Shown here in pieces: positions 56,806 to 64,000 of a DNA stretch of 64,000 nt; the stretch's first letter is position 1, and each line of letters starts with the position of its first letter. The notes under the pieces were generated by a model that was given only the letters and a program-made list of their open reading frames with translations, did no database searches and was not told where the DNA came from. Source of the stretch: Streptomyces cellulosae. GTDB lineage: Bacteria; Actinomycetota; Actinomycetes; Streptomycetales; Streptomycetaceae. Location of the stretch: NCBI GenBank assembly GCA_014655195.1, contig BNBH01000003.1, positions 186,001-250,000 of the forward strand, given 5' to 3'. The translations under genes and the position numbers were made by a program.

Positions 56806-59622
56806 GTGAACGACCAGAACCTCGAGCCGGGCAAGTACCTGCACACACTGGCCTACCGCTGCACTCCCGCTCTGGTGGGCGACGCGACGGTTCACGTGCG
56901 CCAGCTGGACACGGAGACGGCCAAGCTGTGGGCCACCTTCACCGCCCAGTGCAGGAAGCGCTTCGGCAAGGAGGAGGCCCAGGCTCCGTACACCATCGCC
57001 ACGACCGTGCTCCAGGTGATCACTGGCGGGTATGTGTACTTCGAGCCCAAGGGCGCGGCGCCGTTCCTGGTATCCCGGCAGCCGATCGACAGCGATCTGC
57101 TGTGCAAAGCCTTCACCCTGACGTACGGCCTCGCCCTCGGTGAACAGGTAGAGGTGATCGACCTGAGGCAGCCGCCCGATCTCGCGGTGCGCATCGCGAG
57201 GACTCCGGAGCAGGAATTCGCTCTGGAGGAGCACTTGGTGGGGGCCAAGGGAGCACAACCTGATGCCCCTAACTGGCTCTACAAGAGCGTGGGGTGGGGG
57301 CTGGCAGAGCGTCTCGCAGCCGTTCCCTTCCAGCTCTCCAACGGCCGAGAGATCACACTGCGTCCCGATATCACCGGCGGCCTGGTGGCGTTGGACGATC
57401 CCTGGGAGAACGAGAGCGGCGGTCGCTACGCCGTGTGCCGAACGGCGGTGCGTCTCAAGACCCTGCCGAACGTGCGGCATCCCGTGCTGCTCTTGGACGC
57501 GCGCGTCTCCCGCATCTCGTCCTCGCTGATCTTCAGCTCCACAGCACTTGCCGTCCAGCCCGGAGAGGGCCGCCCGATCCTGGAAGTCAAGCTCAACGGG
57601 CGCGGCGGCACAAAGACGATCCCGCGGCAGACCCTGCAAGCGCTCGGCCGACTGGAGATGGACTACTCGATTCTGCAGTCCATCGCCAAGCGTTCCGAGC
57701 GCGAGCAGAAGCTTCGCGAGCGGGCCAGGGCTTTCAAGGAGAAGCTCCAGTTCCCCCGCGAGCACCCGGGCCAGATCTGGCCCATCCCCGCGAAGAACTA
57801 CCAACACCCCATCGGAACGGGCGTGGGCATGCACCACCTGAGGCTCCTGCGTGCTCACGCAGACGCTGTCTTTGGTGATGATGCCCAGCGGCTGTCCCTG
57901 CGCCAGTCCGCGATGACCCTGCCGCGACGCCCCACCGACCCTGAAAAGGTCTCGGCCCAGGAGTACAAGCGCCGCAAGGAGGAGCGCGAGCGGACCGGCA
58001 GCAAGGAGCCACTGCGCCCGCGGGGCAGCCTCTTCCCGTCAGCAGAGTCGCTCTGCGTCTCCGTCGCCGAGGCTGGCTTCAAGAAGCTCCGCATCGCTTG
58101 CCTGTGGTATCGGGACGAGACCCGGCAGCGCATGCTGCAGACGTTCTGCCACGCGTTCGGACTCAGCCCCGTCGGCCTTGACACCCAGGAGGGCGTCGAG
58201 CTCGACCTCTACCAGGGCCGCATCACAGCCGCCTTCCATTACGTGCCGGACTTCCTGCGGCCGGGGCGCGGGCGGGACCGGGCAGAAGCGCTGGGGGCTG
58301 TGAGCGCCTCGCTCAGGTCCCGTGACGGTGTCCTGGTCGGCGCGTGGTGCGAGACCGAATTGCCGCACGCCGATGACTTCCCTGGCATCGACGCTCGTGA
58401 CCTGGACGATCTGGATGCCAAGCCGCAGACGAAGGCGATCCTGGCTCGCCTCGACGTTCCGTCGCAGTACCTGATGGGCCGCGGAAAGGAAGGTGTCATC
58501 GAGCCGGGCGGCGAAGACCACCCAGCGCAGATGGCTCTGCTCGACCTGTACCGCTCCCTCGGCATCACTGACGAGCGGATTTCCAATGCTCTTCAGGGCA
58601 CGAGCGGATTCCCGGTCGACCGGCTGGCCCATGTCGGCGTGCATGTGCGACAGCAGAACCGACGCTACGGCGAGAAGGGCGAACCCAAGATCGTCATTAC
58701 GGCCACCGCGTTGGTCCCGCCCCAGTCCCCTGAAGGGGCATGGTCCCTGCTCGGCTGGAGTTCCACGGCCCCGGTTTGGCGGCCGTACCGCTCGGCTCAG
58801 AACGCCTTCCACACCCACCCGTATCCCGAACCTTCCGCGGAGACCACGAGCTATCGGCAGAAGTGGGACGGTGCCGCCGATATGGTGGAGCGCGCCCTCG
58901 GCGACCTCGCCGACGAGCTGGACGGCGTGCCCTACACAGTCACCGTGGACGCGCAGTCCGCGCGACGCATGTGGGACGGCTTGCAGAACGTTCGCCTCGG
59001 CGAACATCTCGCGCAGGCAGGAACTGACGGCAACCGCAGCCGATACCAGCTCCCCGGAGCACGCCTCGGCCAGGACGCCCCGCTGGCCGTCATCCGCCTC
59101 AACACGGACGACGAAGAAGTGCCACAGCCCGTCAGCGTCACCCACCTGGGCAAGAAGGACGGCGCCGAACCCGTTGAGAAGGACACCTCGACGCTGCTCT
59201 TCGAAGTCGACACGGACTTCGGAACGCCGGTATGGCTGCTGTGCAATGTGCCTCGCGCCTACGACGGCAGCGGCGCCGGTCGACTGGGCTCCAAGCGCAC
59301 TCGATGGGAAGCGGAGAAATCCGTGCAGTCAGAGGACCGGTCGAAGCGACGCAAGGGCGAGATGCCGCAGAACTTCTACGCCATGACCGCCACCGAGATC
59401 CTTCCCATCGGGGGACCGTCCGACGAGGCACGTGAGGCACTCTCGGCTATGACCGCCCGTCTGTGCCACCAGACCCTCTTCTGGTCCGACCGCGCCCGCT
59501 ACCCGGTGCCGCTGCATGCAGCACGGCAAATGGACCTCGACCACCCGCAGTATCGGCGCGAGGTAGCTGATGCGGAGCCAGGAAGTGGGGACGAAGGCGA
59601 AGAGGGAGAAACAACCGCGTAG
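56806..59622 (+). CDS. pPIWI-RE protein (PIWI/RNase H-fold, predicted effector)
   Basis: A 938-residue protein read as the PIWI component: a long N-terminal region (DUF3962-like), a MID-like segment (SAESLCVSVAEAGFKKLRIACLWYRDETRQRMLQTFCHAFGL, about 410-450) and a C-terminal RNase H-fold PIWI domain (about 480-900) with DGVLVGAWCETELP (Glu516), GSKEPL-type loops and VPRAYDGSGAGRL. There is no PAZ domain. The family is predicted to use a nucleic-acid guide or recognise R-loops; the conserved Arg and Glu that name it are not mapped here with certainty. It starts 15 bp after the helicase gene; a hairpin follows. Confidence 0.85.
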   Translation: MNDQNLEPGKYLHTLAYRCTPALVGDATVHVRQLDTETAKLWATFTAQCRKRFGKEEAQAPYTIATTVLQVITGGYVYFEPKGAAPFLVSRQPIDSDLLCKAFTLTYGLALGEQVEVIDLRQPPDLAVRIARTPEQEFALEEHLVGAKGAQPDAPNWLYKSVGWGLAERLAAVPFQLSNGREITLRPDITGGLVALDDPWENESGGRYAVCRTAVRLKTLPNVRHPVLLLDARVSRISSSLIFSSTALAVQPGEGRPILEVKLNGRGGTKTIPRQTLQALGRLEMDYSILQSIAKRSEREQKLRERARAFKEKLQFPREHPGQIWPIPAKNYQHPIGTGVGMHHLRLLRAHADAVFGDDAQRLSLRQSAMTLPRRPTDPEKVSAQEYKRRKEERERTGSKEPLRPRGSLFPSAESLCVSVAEAGFKKLRIACLWYRDETRQRMLQTFCHAFGLSPVGLDTQEGVELDLYQGRITAAFHYVPDFLRPGRGRDRAEALGAVSASLRSRDGVLVGAWCETELPHADDFPGIDARDLDDLDAKPQTKAILARLDVPSQYLMGRGKEGVIEPGGEDHPAQMALLDLYRSLGITDERISNALQGTSGFPVDRLAHVGVHVRQQNRRYGEKGEPKIVITATALVPPQSPEGAWSLLGWSSTAPVWRPYRSAQNAFHTHPYPEPSAETTSYRQKWDGAADMVERALGDLADELDGVPYTVTVDAQSARRMWDGLQNVRLGEHLAQAGTDGNRSRYQLPGARLGQDAPLAVIRLNTDDEEVPQPVSVTHLGKKDGAEPVEKDTSTLLFEVDTDFGTPVWLLCNVPRAYDGSGAGRLGSKRTRWEAEKSVQSEDRSKRRKGEMPQNFYAMTATEILPIGGPSDEAREALSAMTARLCHQTLFWSDRARYPVPLHAARQMDLDHPQYRREVADAEPGSGDEGEEGETTA

Positions 59623-59640
59623 AGGGGGAACGTGGACAGG

Positions 59641-59673
59641 CGCGGGGATGGAGCAGTTCGCTCCACCCCCGCG
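59641..59673 (+). terminator. Terminator of the pPIWI-RE operon
   Basis: CGCGGGG-A-TGGAGC pairs with GCTCCA-C-CCCCGCG around AGTTC, with one mismatch, 18 bp after the pPIWI-RE stop. Confidence 0.7.
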
Positions 59674-59718
59674 TGGTCTCGCCGGAGTGACCGGATCCGG
59701 TGTCGCAGTTGCCTCGGC

Positions 59719-59997
59719 CTACGCCTCGAACAGGGTGGGCCGCCACTCCAGGATGTCGCTGTCGAAGTCGCCATTACGTACGTCCTGCAGAGCTGCCGCA
59801 TAACCGACCTCGATAGCCTCGGTGATCAGCTGCCGCAGTTCTGACGGCGCGTACAGGAGTCGGTGCCCGGCGCCCGAGTAAAGCTTGGCCGCGGCGTGGC
59901 CGGCGGCACGGGCATGCTCGCCGGGAACCGTTGAGACATGCATGTCCGAGATGGCCTGTGCAGCGTTCTTGATCTCTTCCTGCGGAGACGAAGTCAT
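59719..59997 (-). CDS. Hypothetical protein, convergent with pPIWI-RE operon
   Basis: A 92-residue soluble, largely helical protein ([96 protein letters not shown] content: amphipathic helices, no membrane segment). Codon bias supports it as coding. It lies across the terminator from the PIWI gene and may be a small accessory gene of the island; I do not recognise a family. Confidence 0.6.
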   Translation of the reverse strand: MTSSPQEEIKNAAQAISDMHVSTVPGEHARAAGHAAAKLYSGAGHRLLYAPSELRQLITEAIEVGYAAALQDVRNGDFDSDILEWRPTLFEA

Positions 59998-60445
59998 GGC
60001 GGCCAGTATCCGCAGGACGGCGGCGGGACGGAATGCCGCCCCAGCCGGCCCTGCGGCCAACCATTCGCTAGTTCGCCAGGGGCATACAGCTCAGTGCCCA
60101 GGGCTGGCTCTACGGCGTGGACCGGCCGCGCGCGACCGCCACCGTCCCTGGTTTCTCCAGCACCGTGTCCTTGGAGTTGCTGCCGCCGCTCGTTCAGGAC
60201 GCCGACCCGCGCCCCGACGTGGGGGGCTGGCGTCCTCGGCGCCCCGTACCTGTGGTGCGCGAGCTTTAGCGCCAGTGCCCCCCACGGCCTGGCCGCCGCG
60301 TTCGTGTCCTCGCTCACCTCGCCGTCCAGTGCTCCGCCGCAGGCGCCAGCCGAGCGTTCATGGGGCAAGGACGGCCGAAAAACGTTGGCGCGGGGGCGCG
60401 GCGAGTGGTCTGGAGCGTAGGTCCGGCGTCGGTACCCTGGAGCGC
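59998..60445. other. 448-bp interval with a possible decayed coding remnant
   Basis: Upstream of gltX2. From about 60076 to 60268 the plus strand has a coding-like frame ([20 protein letters not shown] ... [18 protein letters not shown]) that lacks a start codon and ends at TAG. No complete gene is supportable. The gltX2 promoter must lie in the right half. Confidence 0.4.
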
Positions 60446-61867
60446 ATGTCCACTGCCCCGGTTCGCGTTCGTTTCGCCCCGTCCCCGACCGGCATGTTCC
60501 ATGTCGGTGGCGCACGGTCCGCTCTCTACAACTGGGCGGTGGCGCGACAGTCCGGCGGCAGGTTCGTGCTGCGGATCGAGGACACCGACGCGGCCCGGAA
60601 CAAGCCGGAGTGGACCGAGGGCATCATCAGCGCGCTCGCGGCGATCGGTATCCATGGCGAGGATGCGGCTTTCGAGGGGCCGTACTTCCAGTCGCACAAC
60701 GCCGACCGGCACCGGGAAGCGGCTCAGCAGCTCTTCGCGGCCGGCCGGGCGTACTACTGCGACTGCACCCGGGAGCAGCTGAAGGAGCGCACGGGGTCGG
60801 AGCACCTCGGGTACGACGGGTTCTGCCGGGACCGGGGGCTGGCCTTCGAGGAGGGGCGGGCGCTGCGGTTCCGGACGCCGGACGAGGGGGAGACCGTCGT
60901 GGTCGACCTGGTCCGCGGGGAGCCGGCGTTCCCGAACAGCGCGATCGAGGACTTCGTGATCGCCCGTGGTGACGGGTCCCCGGTCTTTCTGATCGCCAAC
61001 GTCGTGGACGACCTGGACGAGGGAATCACGCAGGTCATCCGAGGCGAGGAGCACCTGTCGAACACGCCGAAGCAGCAGCTGCTGTGGGAGGCGCTCGGTG
61101 CCAAGCCGCCTGTGTGGGCGCATCTGCCGGTGATCGTGAACGAGAAGCGGCAGAAGCTGTCAAAGCGCCGGGACAAGGTGGCGCTGGAGGACTACCTCGC
61201 CGAGGGGTTCCTGCCCGAGGCGATGGTGAACTACCTCATGCTGCTCGGCTGGGGCCCGGGTGACGACCGGGAGATCAGGCCGTACGAGGAGCTGGAGCAG
61301 CTCTTCCGGATCGAGGACGTCAACACCGCGCCGGCCTTCTTCGACGTGAAGAAGCTGACGGCATTCAACGGCGAGTACATCCGCGCCCTGTCGCCGGAGC
61401 AGTTCGCCGCCGCCTGCGCGCCGTGGCTCGTCGCCCCGTACGCGCCGTGGCGGCCGGAGGCGTTCGACAAGGACGTCTTCGAGGCGGCGGCTTCCCTGGC
61501 CCAGACCCGGCTGGCGCTGCTTTCCGAGATCACCAGCTATGTGGACTTCCTGTTCCTCGACGAGCCGGTCGAGGACGAGGCGTCGTGGAACAAGGCGATG
61601 AAGGCGGGCGCCGGCGACATTCTGTCGGACGCCCGCGCCGAGCTGGCCGACGTCGCGGACTGGAAGGCGGACGACCTGAAGGCCGTCCTGCTCGCCGTCG
61701 GGGAGAAGCACGGGCTGAAGCTGGGCAAGGCCCAGGCGCCCATCCGGGTCGCGGTCACCGGCCGGACGATCGGACTCCCGCTGTTCGAGTCCATGGAGCT
61801 GCTCGGCCGGGACCGCGTGCTGGCCCGTCTGGAAGCTGCCAGCAAGAAGCTGGTCGCGCAGGCTTAG
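60446..61867 (+). CDS. gltX: Second glutamyl-tRNA synthetase
   Basis: A 473-residue class I synthetase that would charge tRNA-Glu. It has the HIGH-equivalent [69 protein letters not shown] and the KMSKS-equivalent [19 protein letters not shown], then an anticodon-binding C-terminal domain. From memory the housekeeping Streptomyces GltX begins differently (PSPTGNPHVG), so this looks like a diverged paralogue. Its placement beside carbamoyltransferase and glycosyltransferase genes suggests a resistance or biosynthetic role. It converges on the glycosyltransferase gene (7-bp gap). Confidence 0.85.
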   Translation: MSTAPVRVRFAPSPTGMFHVGGARSALYNWAVARQSGGRFVLRIEDTDAARNKPEWTEGIISALAAIGIHGEDAAFEGPYFQSHNADRHREAAQQLFAAGRAYYCDCTREQLKERTGSEHLGYDGFCRDRGLAFEEGRALRFRTPDEGETVVVDLVRGEPAFPNSAIEDFVIARGDGSPVFLIANVVDDLDEGITQVIRGEEHLSNTPKQQLLWEALGAKPPVWAHLPVIVNEKRQKLSKRRDKVALEDYLAEGFLPEAMVNYLMLLGWGPGDDREIRPYEELEQLFRIEDVNTAPAFFDVKKLTAFNGEYIRALSPEQFAAACAPWLVAPYAPWRPEAFDKDVFEAAASLAQTRLALLSEITSYVDFLFLDEPVEDEASWNKAMKAGAGDILSDARAELADVADWKADDLKAVLLAVGEKHGLKLGKAQAPIRVAVTGRTIGLPLFESMELLGRDRVLARLEAASKKLVAQA

Positions 61868-61874
61868 CCGCTGG

Positions 61875-62861
61875 TCAGGAGACCTGCGTCAGGAGGTTGC
61901 CCCAGGCGTCGCCGAAGTAGTTCAGGTCGAACCGGGCTAGGGCCTCGTACCCCGCCTTGGCCTCGGTGTGGCGTGCCGCCGCACGCTCCCGGACCTGTGC
62001 CGGGAGATGGCGGAGGTCCGGGGCCGGCTGGCCAGCCAGTGCGGCGAGGTCGCCCAGGCCGGCCACTGGACGGATGAGGCAGGGCAGGCCGAGGAGTAAA
62101 GCCTCGGCGGCGCAACGGCTCCAGCCCTCCCGCATCCGTGGGAGGAAGACACCGACATCACAGGCGCGCAGCAGACGCAGGTACCGCTCGCGTTCGACGT
62201 CGTAGTGCGCGCTGTCGAGGCCGATGGTGTTGCTGCCGCTGGTGATCACCCGCAGTCCGGGAACGCCGGCCAGTGCTGCGGAGACCTCCTCGGTCCCCTT
62301 CCAGTGCACGGCCTTGCCCGCGTAGACGCCGATCACGTCGGGTTGTAGGCCGAACTCGGCGCGGCACTCGGCCCGGTCGTAACCGCGTGCCTGCTCTACT
62401 TCGGCCATGTCGAAGGCGTTGTAGATCACCCGTACGTTGCGGACGCCTCGGGCGCGAAGCTGGTCGGCCCAGTACGGGGCGACGCACACGACGGTGGCGC
62501 ACTGCGGCAGAACGCGGAACAGCCGCTCCCAGAGCATGGCCTCGATGGGGGCGGAGTCATGTTGGAGTGGCTCGTAGTGGTGCAGGAGGAACACCGTGCG
62601 GGCGCGCATCTCGGGCGTGAACAGCAGCAGGCTGAGGTCGTCCCACACGAAGGTGCCGGTGGTGCCGTGCAGCGCCCGTATGGAAGGTGCCAGGCGGGCG
62701 AGGTGGCGGAGCTTGCGCCAGCGGCGGACCCGGTAGGTCCGCTTGTGGTCCGGGACCGTGCGCCATTCCACGTCGTCGGCCGTCACCTCGTGGAGCATCC
62801 GTAGGTAGACCCGGCCGCCGGTCCGGCCGACCGGCTCCATCGAGTAGACGACCCGTTTCAC
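61875..62861 (-). CDS. Glycosyltransferase, family 4-like
   Basis: A 328-residue GT-B fold transferase. It starts MKRVVYSMEPVGRTGGRVYLRMLHEV and has VFLLHHYEPLQHDS, VRVIYNAFDMAEVEQARGYDRAECRAEFGLQPDVIGVYAGKAVHWKGTEE and the nucleotide-sugar site FLPRMREGWSRCAAEALLLGLPCLI, in which the E-x7-E-like motif of GT4 enzymes lies. It is the last gene of a minus-strand operon; its GTG overlaps the stop of the HD gene. Acceptor and sugar donor are unknown; the carbamoyltransferase suggests a carbamoylated sugar product. Confidence 0.78.
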   Translation of the reverse strand: MKRVVYSMEPVGRTGGRVYLRMLHEVTADDVEWRTVPDHKRTYRVRRWRKLRHLARLAPSIRALHGTTGTFVWDDLSLLLFTPEMRARTVFLLHHYEPLQHDSAPIEAMLWERLFRVLPQCATVVCVAPYWADQLRARGVRNVRVIYNAFDMAEVEQARGYDRAECRAEFGLQPDVIGVYAGKAVHWKGTEEVSAALAGVPGLRVITSGSNTIGLDSAHYDVERERYLRLLRACDVGVFLPRMREGWSRCAAEALLLGLPCLIRPVAGLGDLAALAGQPAPDLRHLPAQVRERAAARHTEAKAGYEALARFDLNYFGDAWGNLLTQVS

Positions 62862-63472
62862 GGACGTACCTCCTGTATGTGGTGGACGTACTCGGCGTGC
62901 AGGCGCGCGTGCATGGTCTCCAGATGGGGGCCGAGGTCGCGGGCGGCGTCGGCGAGGAAGAGGTGGAAATCGCCCAAGGTCTGGAGGAACCGTCGGCGTC
63001 GGTCGAGGTTCGGGGACGCGGCGAGGTCGCGCAGGTTGTGCAGGCGGTCGGCGAGCCGGACGAGGAGCTCCTCGGGCGGGAGCGCGGCCTGCTTCGCGCG
63101 CCAGCGGGTCTCGTCGCCGATGGACTTCGTGCGCTGTTCGAGGCGGTGGTCGGCCGTCATGGCACGCAGGCGAGCGGTGAACGGGCCGCCGAGGTGATGG
63201 ACGAGCAGTGCCTCCGACTCAGGGGACACCTCCAAGGCGTCATGGAGGAGAGCGAGGAGGAGGGTCTCGGGGCGCCGGACGCTGATCTCCGTTCGCAAGA
63301 GCCTGACGACGGCCAGCGGGTGCTCCAGGTAAGGCGTGCCCTGGTCGCGGGTGTGGCCGTCGTAGACCGTGAGAGCGAGGTCGGCGGCCACGCGGGCGCG
63401 GGACTGCTCGTTCAGGCTCCACGCCGCAGCACCGAGCACGGTCAGGACGTGGTCGAGATCGATGGGATCCAT
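62858..63472 (-). CDS. HD-domain phosphohydrolase, SpoT/MESH1-like
   Basis: A 204-residue HD hydrolase. The metal motif is HPLAVVRLL...ALLHDALEVSPE (H...HD...) with the later Asp in LADRLHNLRDLA, as in the (p)ppGpp hydrolase half of SpoT/RelA and small alarmone hydrolases. There is no synthetase domain. ATG 63472 follows GAGGTGAGGCGG; a GTG three codons earlier overlaps the upstream stop. It is coupled to a carbamoyltransferase gene upstream and a glycosyltransferase gene downstream, so it may act on a pathway intermediate or nucleotide rather than ppGpp. Confidence 0.78.
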   Translation of the reverse strand: MDPIDLDHVLTVLGAAAWSLNEQSRARVAADLALTVYDGHTRDQGTPYLEHPLAVVRLLRTEISVRRPETLLLALLHDALEVSPESEALLVHHLGGPFTARLRAMTADHRLEQRTKSIGDETRWRAKQAALPPEELLVRLADRLHNLRDLAASPNLDRRRRFLQTLGDFHLFLADAARDLGPHLETMHARLHAEYVHHIQEVRP

Positions 63473-63477
63473 CCGCC

Positions 63478-64000
63478 TCACCTCGTACGAAGGGACGCGG
63501 CACGGGGATCGGGGACGTGGTCGGCGAGCAGCAGGGTGTCCCCGACGGCGAGGGCGTCGAGGCGCAGCTCCACCGTCGCCGCCACGGCTTGCTCAGCGGT
63601 CCGCAGGATCGGGGCGCCTTTGCGGTTGAAGGATGTGTTCAGCAGCAGCGGCAGTCCGGTGAGGTCGCGGAACTGCTCAAGGAGATCGCGCAGGCCCTGG
63701 TGGTCGGCGGCGACGGACTGGACGCGGGCGGTGCCGTCGTGGTGGGTGACCGCCGCGACTCGGTCGGCTCGGCACCGTCGGACGGTGGCGACACGGTTCA
63801 TGAACGGGTCGCCCGCCGACATGAACCATTCCGTGGCGTGCTCGGCGAGGACGGCCGGCGCGAACGGGCGGTACGCGGCTCGCTTCTTGATCGCGTTGAG
63901 TCGGTCCCGCGTGGCGGCGTGACCGGGGTGGGCGAGGATCGAGCGATGGCCGAGGGCACGCGGCCCGAATTCGAGCTGCCCCTGCACCCAGCCGACGATG
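63478..64000 (-). CDS. Carbamoyltransferase, C-terminal part (continues outside window)
   Basis: The visible 173 residues are the C-terminal YrdC-like-associated domain of a TobZ/CmcH/NodU-type O-carbamoyltransferase, which moves a carbamoyl group from carbamoyl phosphate via carbamoyl-AMP to a hydroxyl, usually on a sugar or antibiotic. The first visible block is GWVQGQLEFGPRALGHRSILAHP, then FAPAVLAEHATEWF, and GLPLLLNTSFNRKGAPILRTAEQAV near the end, all family signatures. The N-terminal catalytic domain is beyond 64000. It leads the operon with HD hydrolase and glycosyltransferase genes. Confidence 0.9.
   Translation of the reverse strand, partial: IVGWVQGQLEFGPRALGHRSILAHPGHAATRDRLNAIKKRAAYRPFAPAVLAEHATEWFMSAGDPFMNRVATVRRCRADRVAAVTHHDGTARVQSVAADHQGLRDLLEQFRDLTGLPLLLNTSFNRKGAPILRTAEQAVAATVELRLDALAVGDTLLLADHVPDPRAASLRTR

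Larger units (their letters stand above)
50503..64000. mobile_element. Probable integrated genomic island (left end; right end outside window)
   Basis: Begins at the split tRNA-Ser(GGA) and contains a regulator, the pPIWI-RE operon, a second gltX and a carbamoyltransferase/glycosyltransferase operon, none of which belongs to the conserved sequence to the left. No integrase, excisionase or replication gene is visible, and no intact tRNA-Ser(GGA) appears before 64000. The extent is therefore inferred; only the left boundary is directly seen. Confidence 0.6.

Overview
The window is a high-GC actinomycete chromosome, almost certainly Streptomyces. The evidence is a strong G/C third-position bias throughout, sigma factors reading as SigF and SigN, a Streptomyces subtilisin-inhibitor (SSI) protein, many GTGA/ATGA gene overlaps, and a gene order (sigN, sigF, tadA, upp, LytR_C) that from memory matches the S. 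coelicolor SCO40xx region. That synteny was recalled, not searched.

0-13 kb: a three-gene minus-strand operon (hypothetical, DinB-like, YunG-like), a primase-polymerase-like gene, a small secreted protein, a SigE-family sigma factor, an acyl-CoA ligase behind an 18-bp palindrome, and a 1,681-residue PAS/receiver protein whose histidine-kinase core is degenerate. Then come an SSI-type protease inhibitor and tRNA-Ser(GCT) and tRNA-Arg(ACG). 13-25 kb: a SpoIIE-type phosphatase frameshifted at a C7 run, a berberine-bridge-type oxidase, a K+ channel, a DUF2797 protein, an amidohydrolase, and a two-component system followed by two membrane glycosyltransferases. 25-34 kb: an MFS pump with its TetR repressor and a perfect operator, an F420-type oxidoreductase, a STAS protein, and a MarR-MFS-YceI cluster in which two proteins carry carboxypeptidase-regulatory-like domains. 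34-46 kb: sigN, sigF, a Dabb protein with an overlapping 58-residue membrane peptide, tRNA-Ser(CGA), tadA and its partner, upp and LytR_C. These are followed by a divergent iron-box-controlled locus: a siderophore-interacting protein on one side, and an Ntn amidase, an IucB-like acyltransferase, a cupin and an SDR on the other. 46-50 kb: a CopC-CopD fusion, a PH-like membrane protein and a UvrD-tail-like small protein.

At 50.45 kb only the 3' 57 bases of a tRNA-Ser(GGA) remain, the usual scar of an integrative element entering a tRNA gene. To its right lies accessory DNA: a double-HTH regulator and then a tightly coupled REase / DinG-type helicase / PIWI operon. I read this as a pPIWI-RE three-gene system, predicted by comparative genomics to act against invading nucleic acid. 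Beyond it are a second, diverged glutamyl-tRNA synthetase and a glycosyltransferase-HD hydrolase-carbamoyltransferase operon that runs off the window. No integrase is visible, so the other end of the element is probably outside the window.

The observations most worth following are the pPIWI-RE island with its att scar, the iron-box locus with a signal-less PvdQ-like amidase, the pseudo-kinase giant, and the second gltX.
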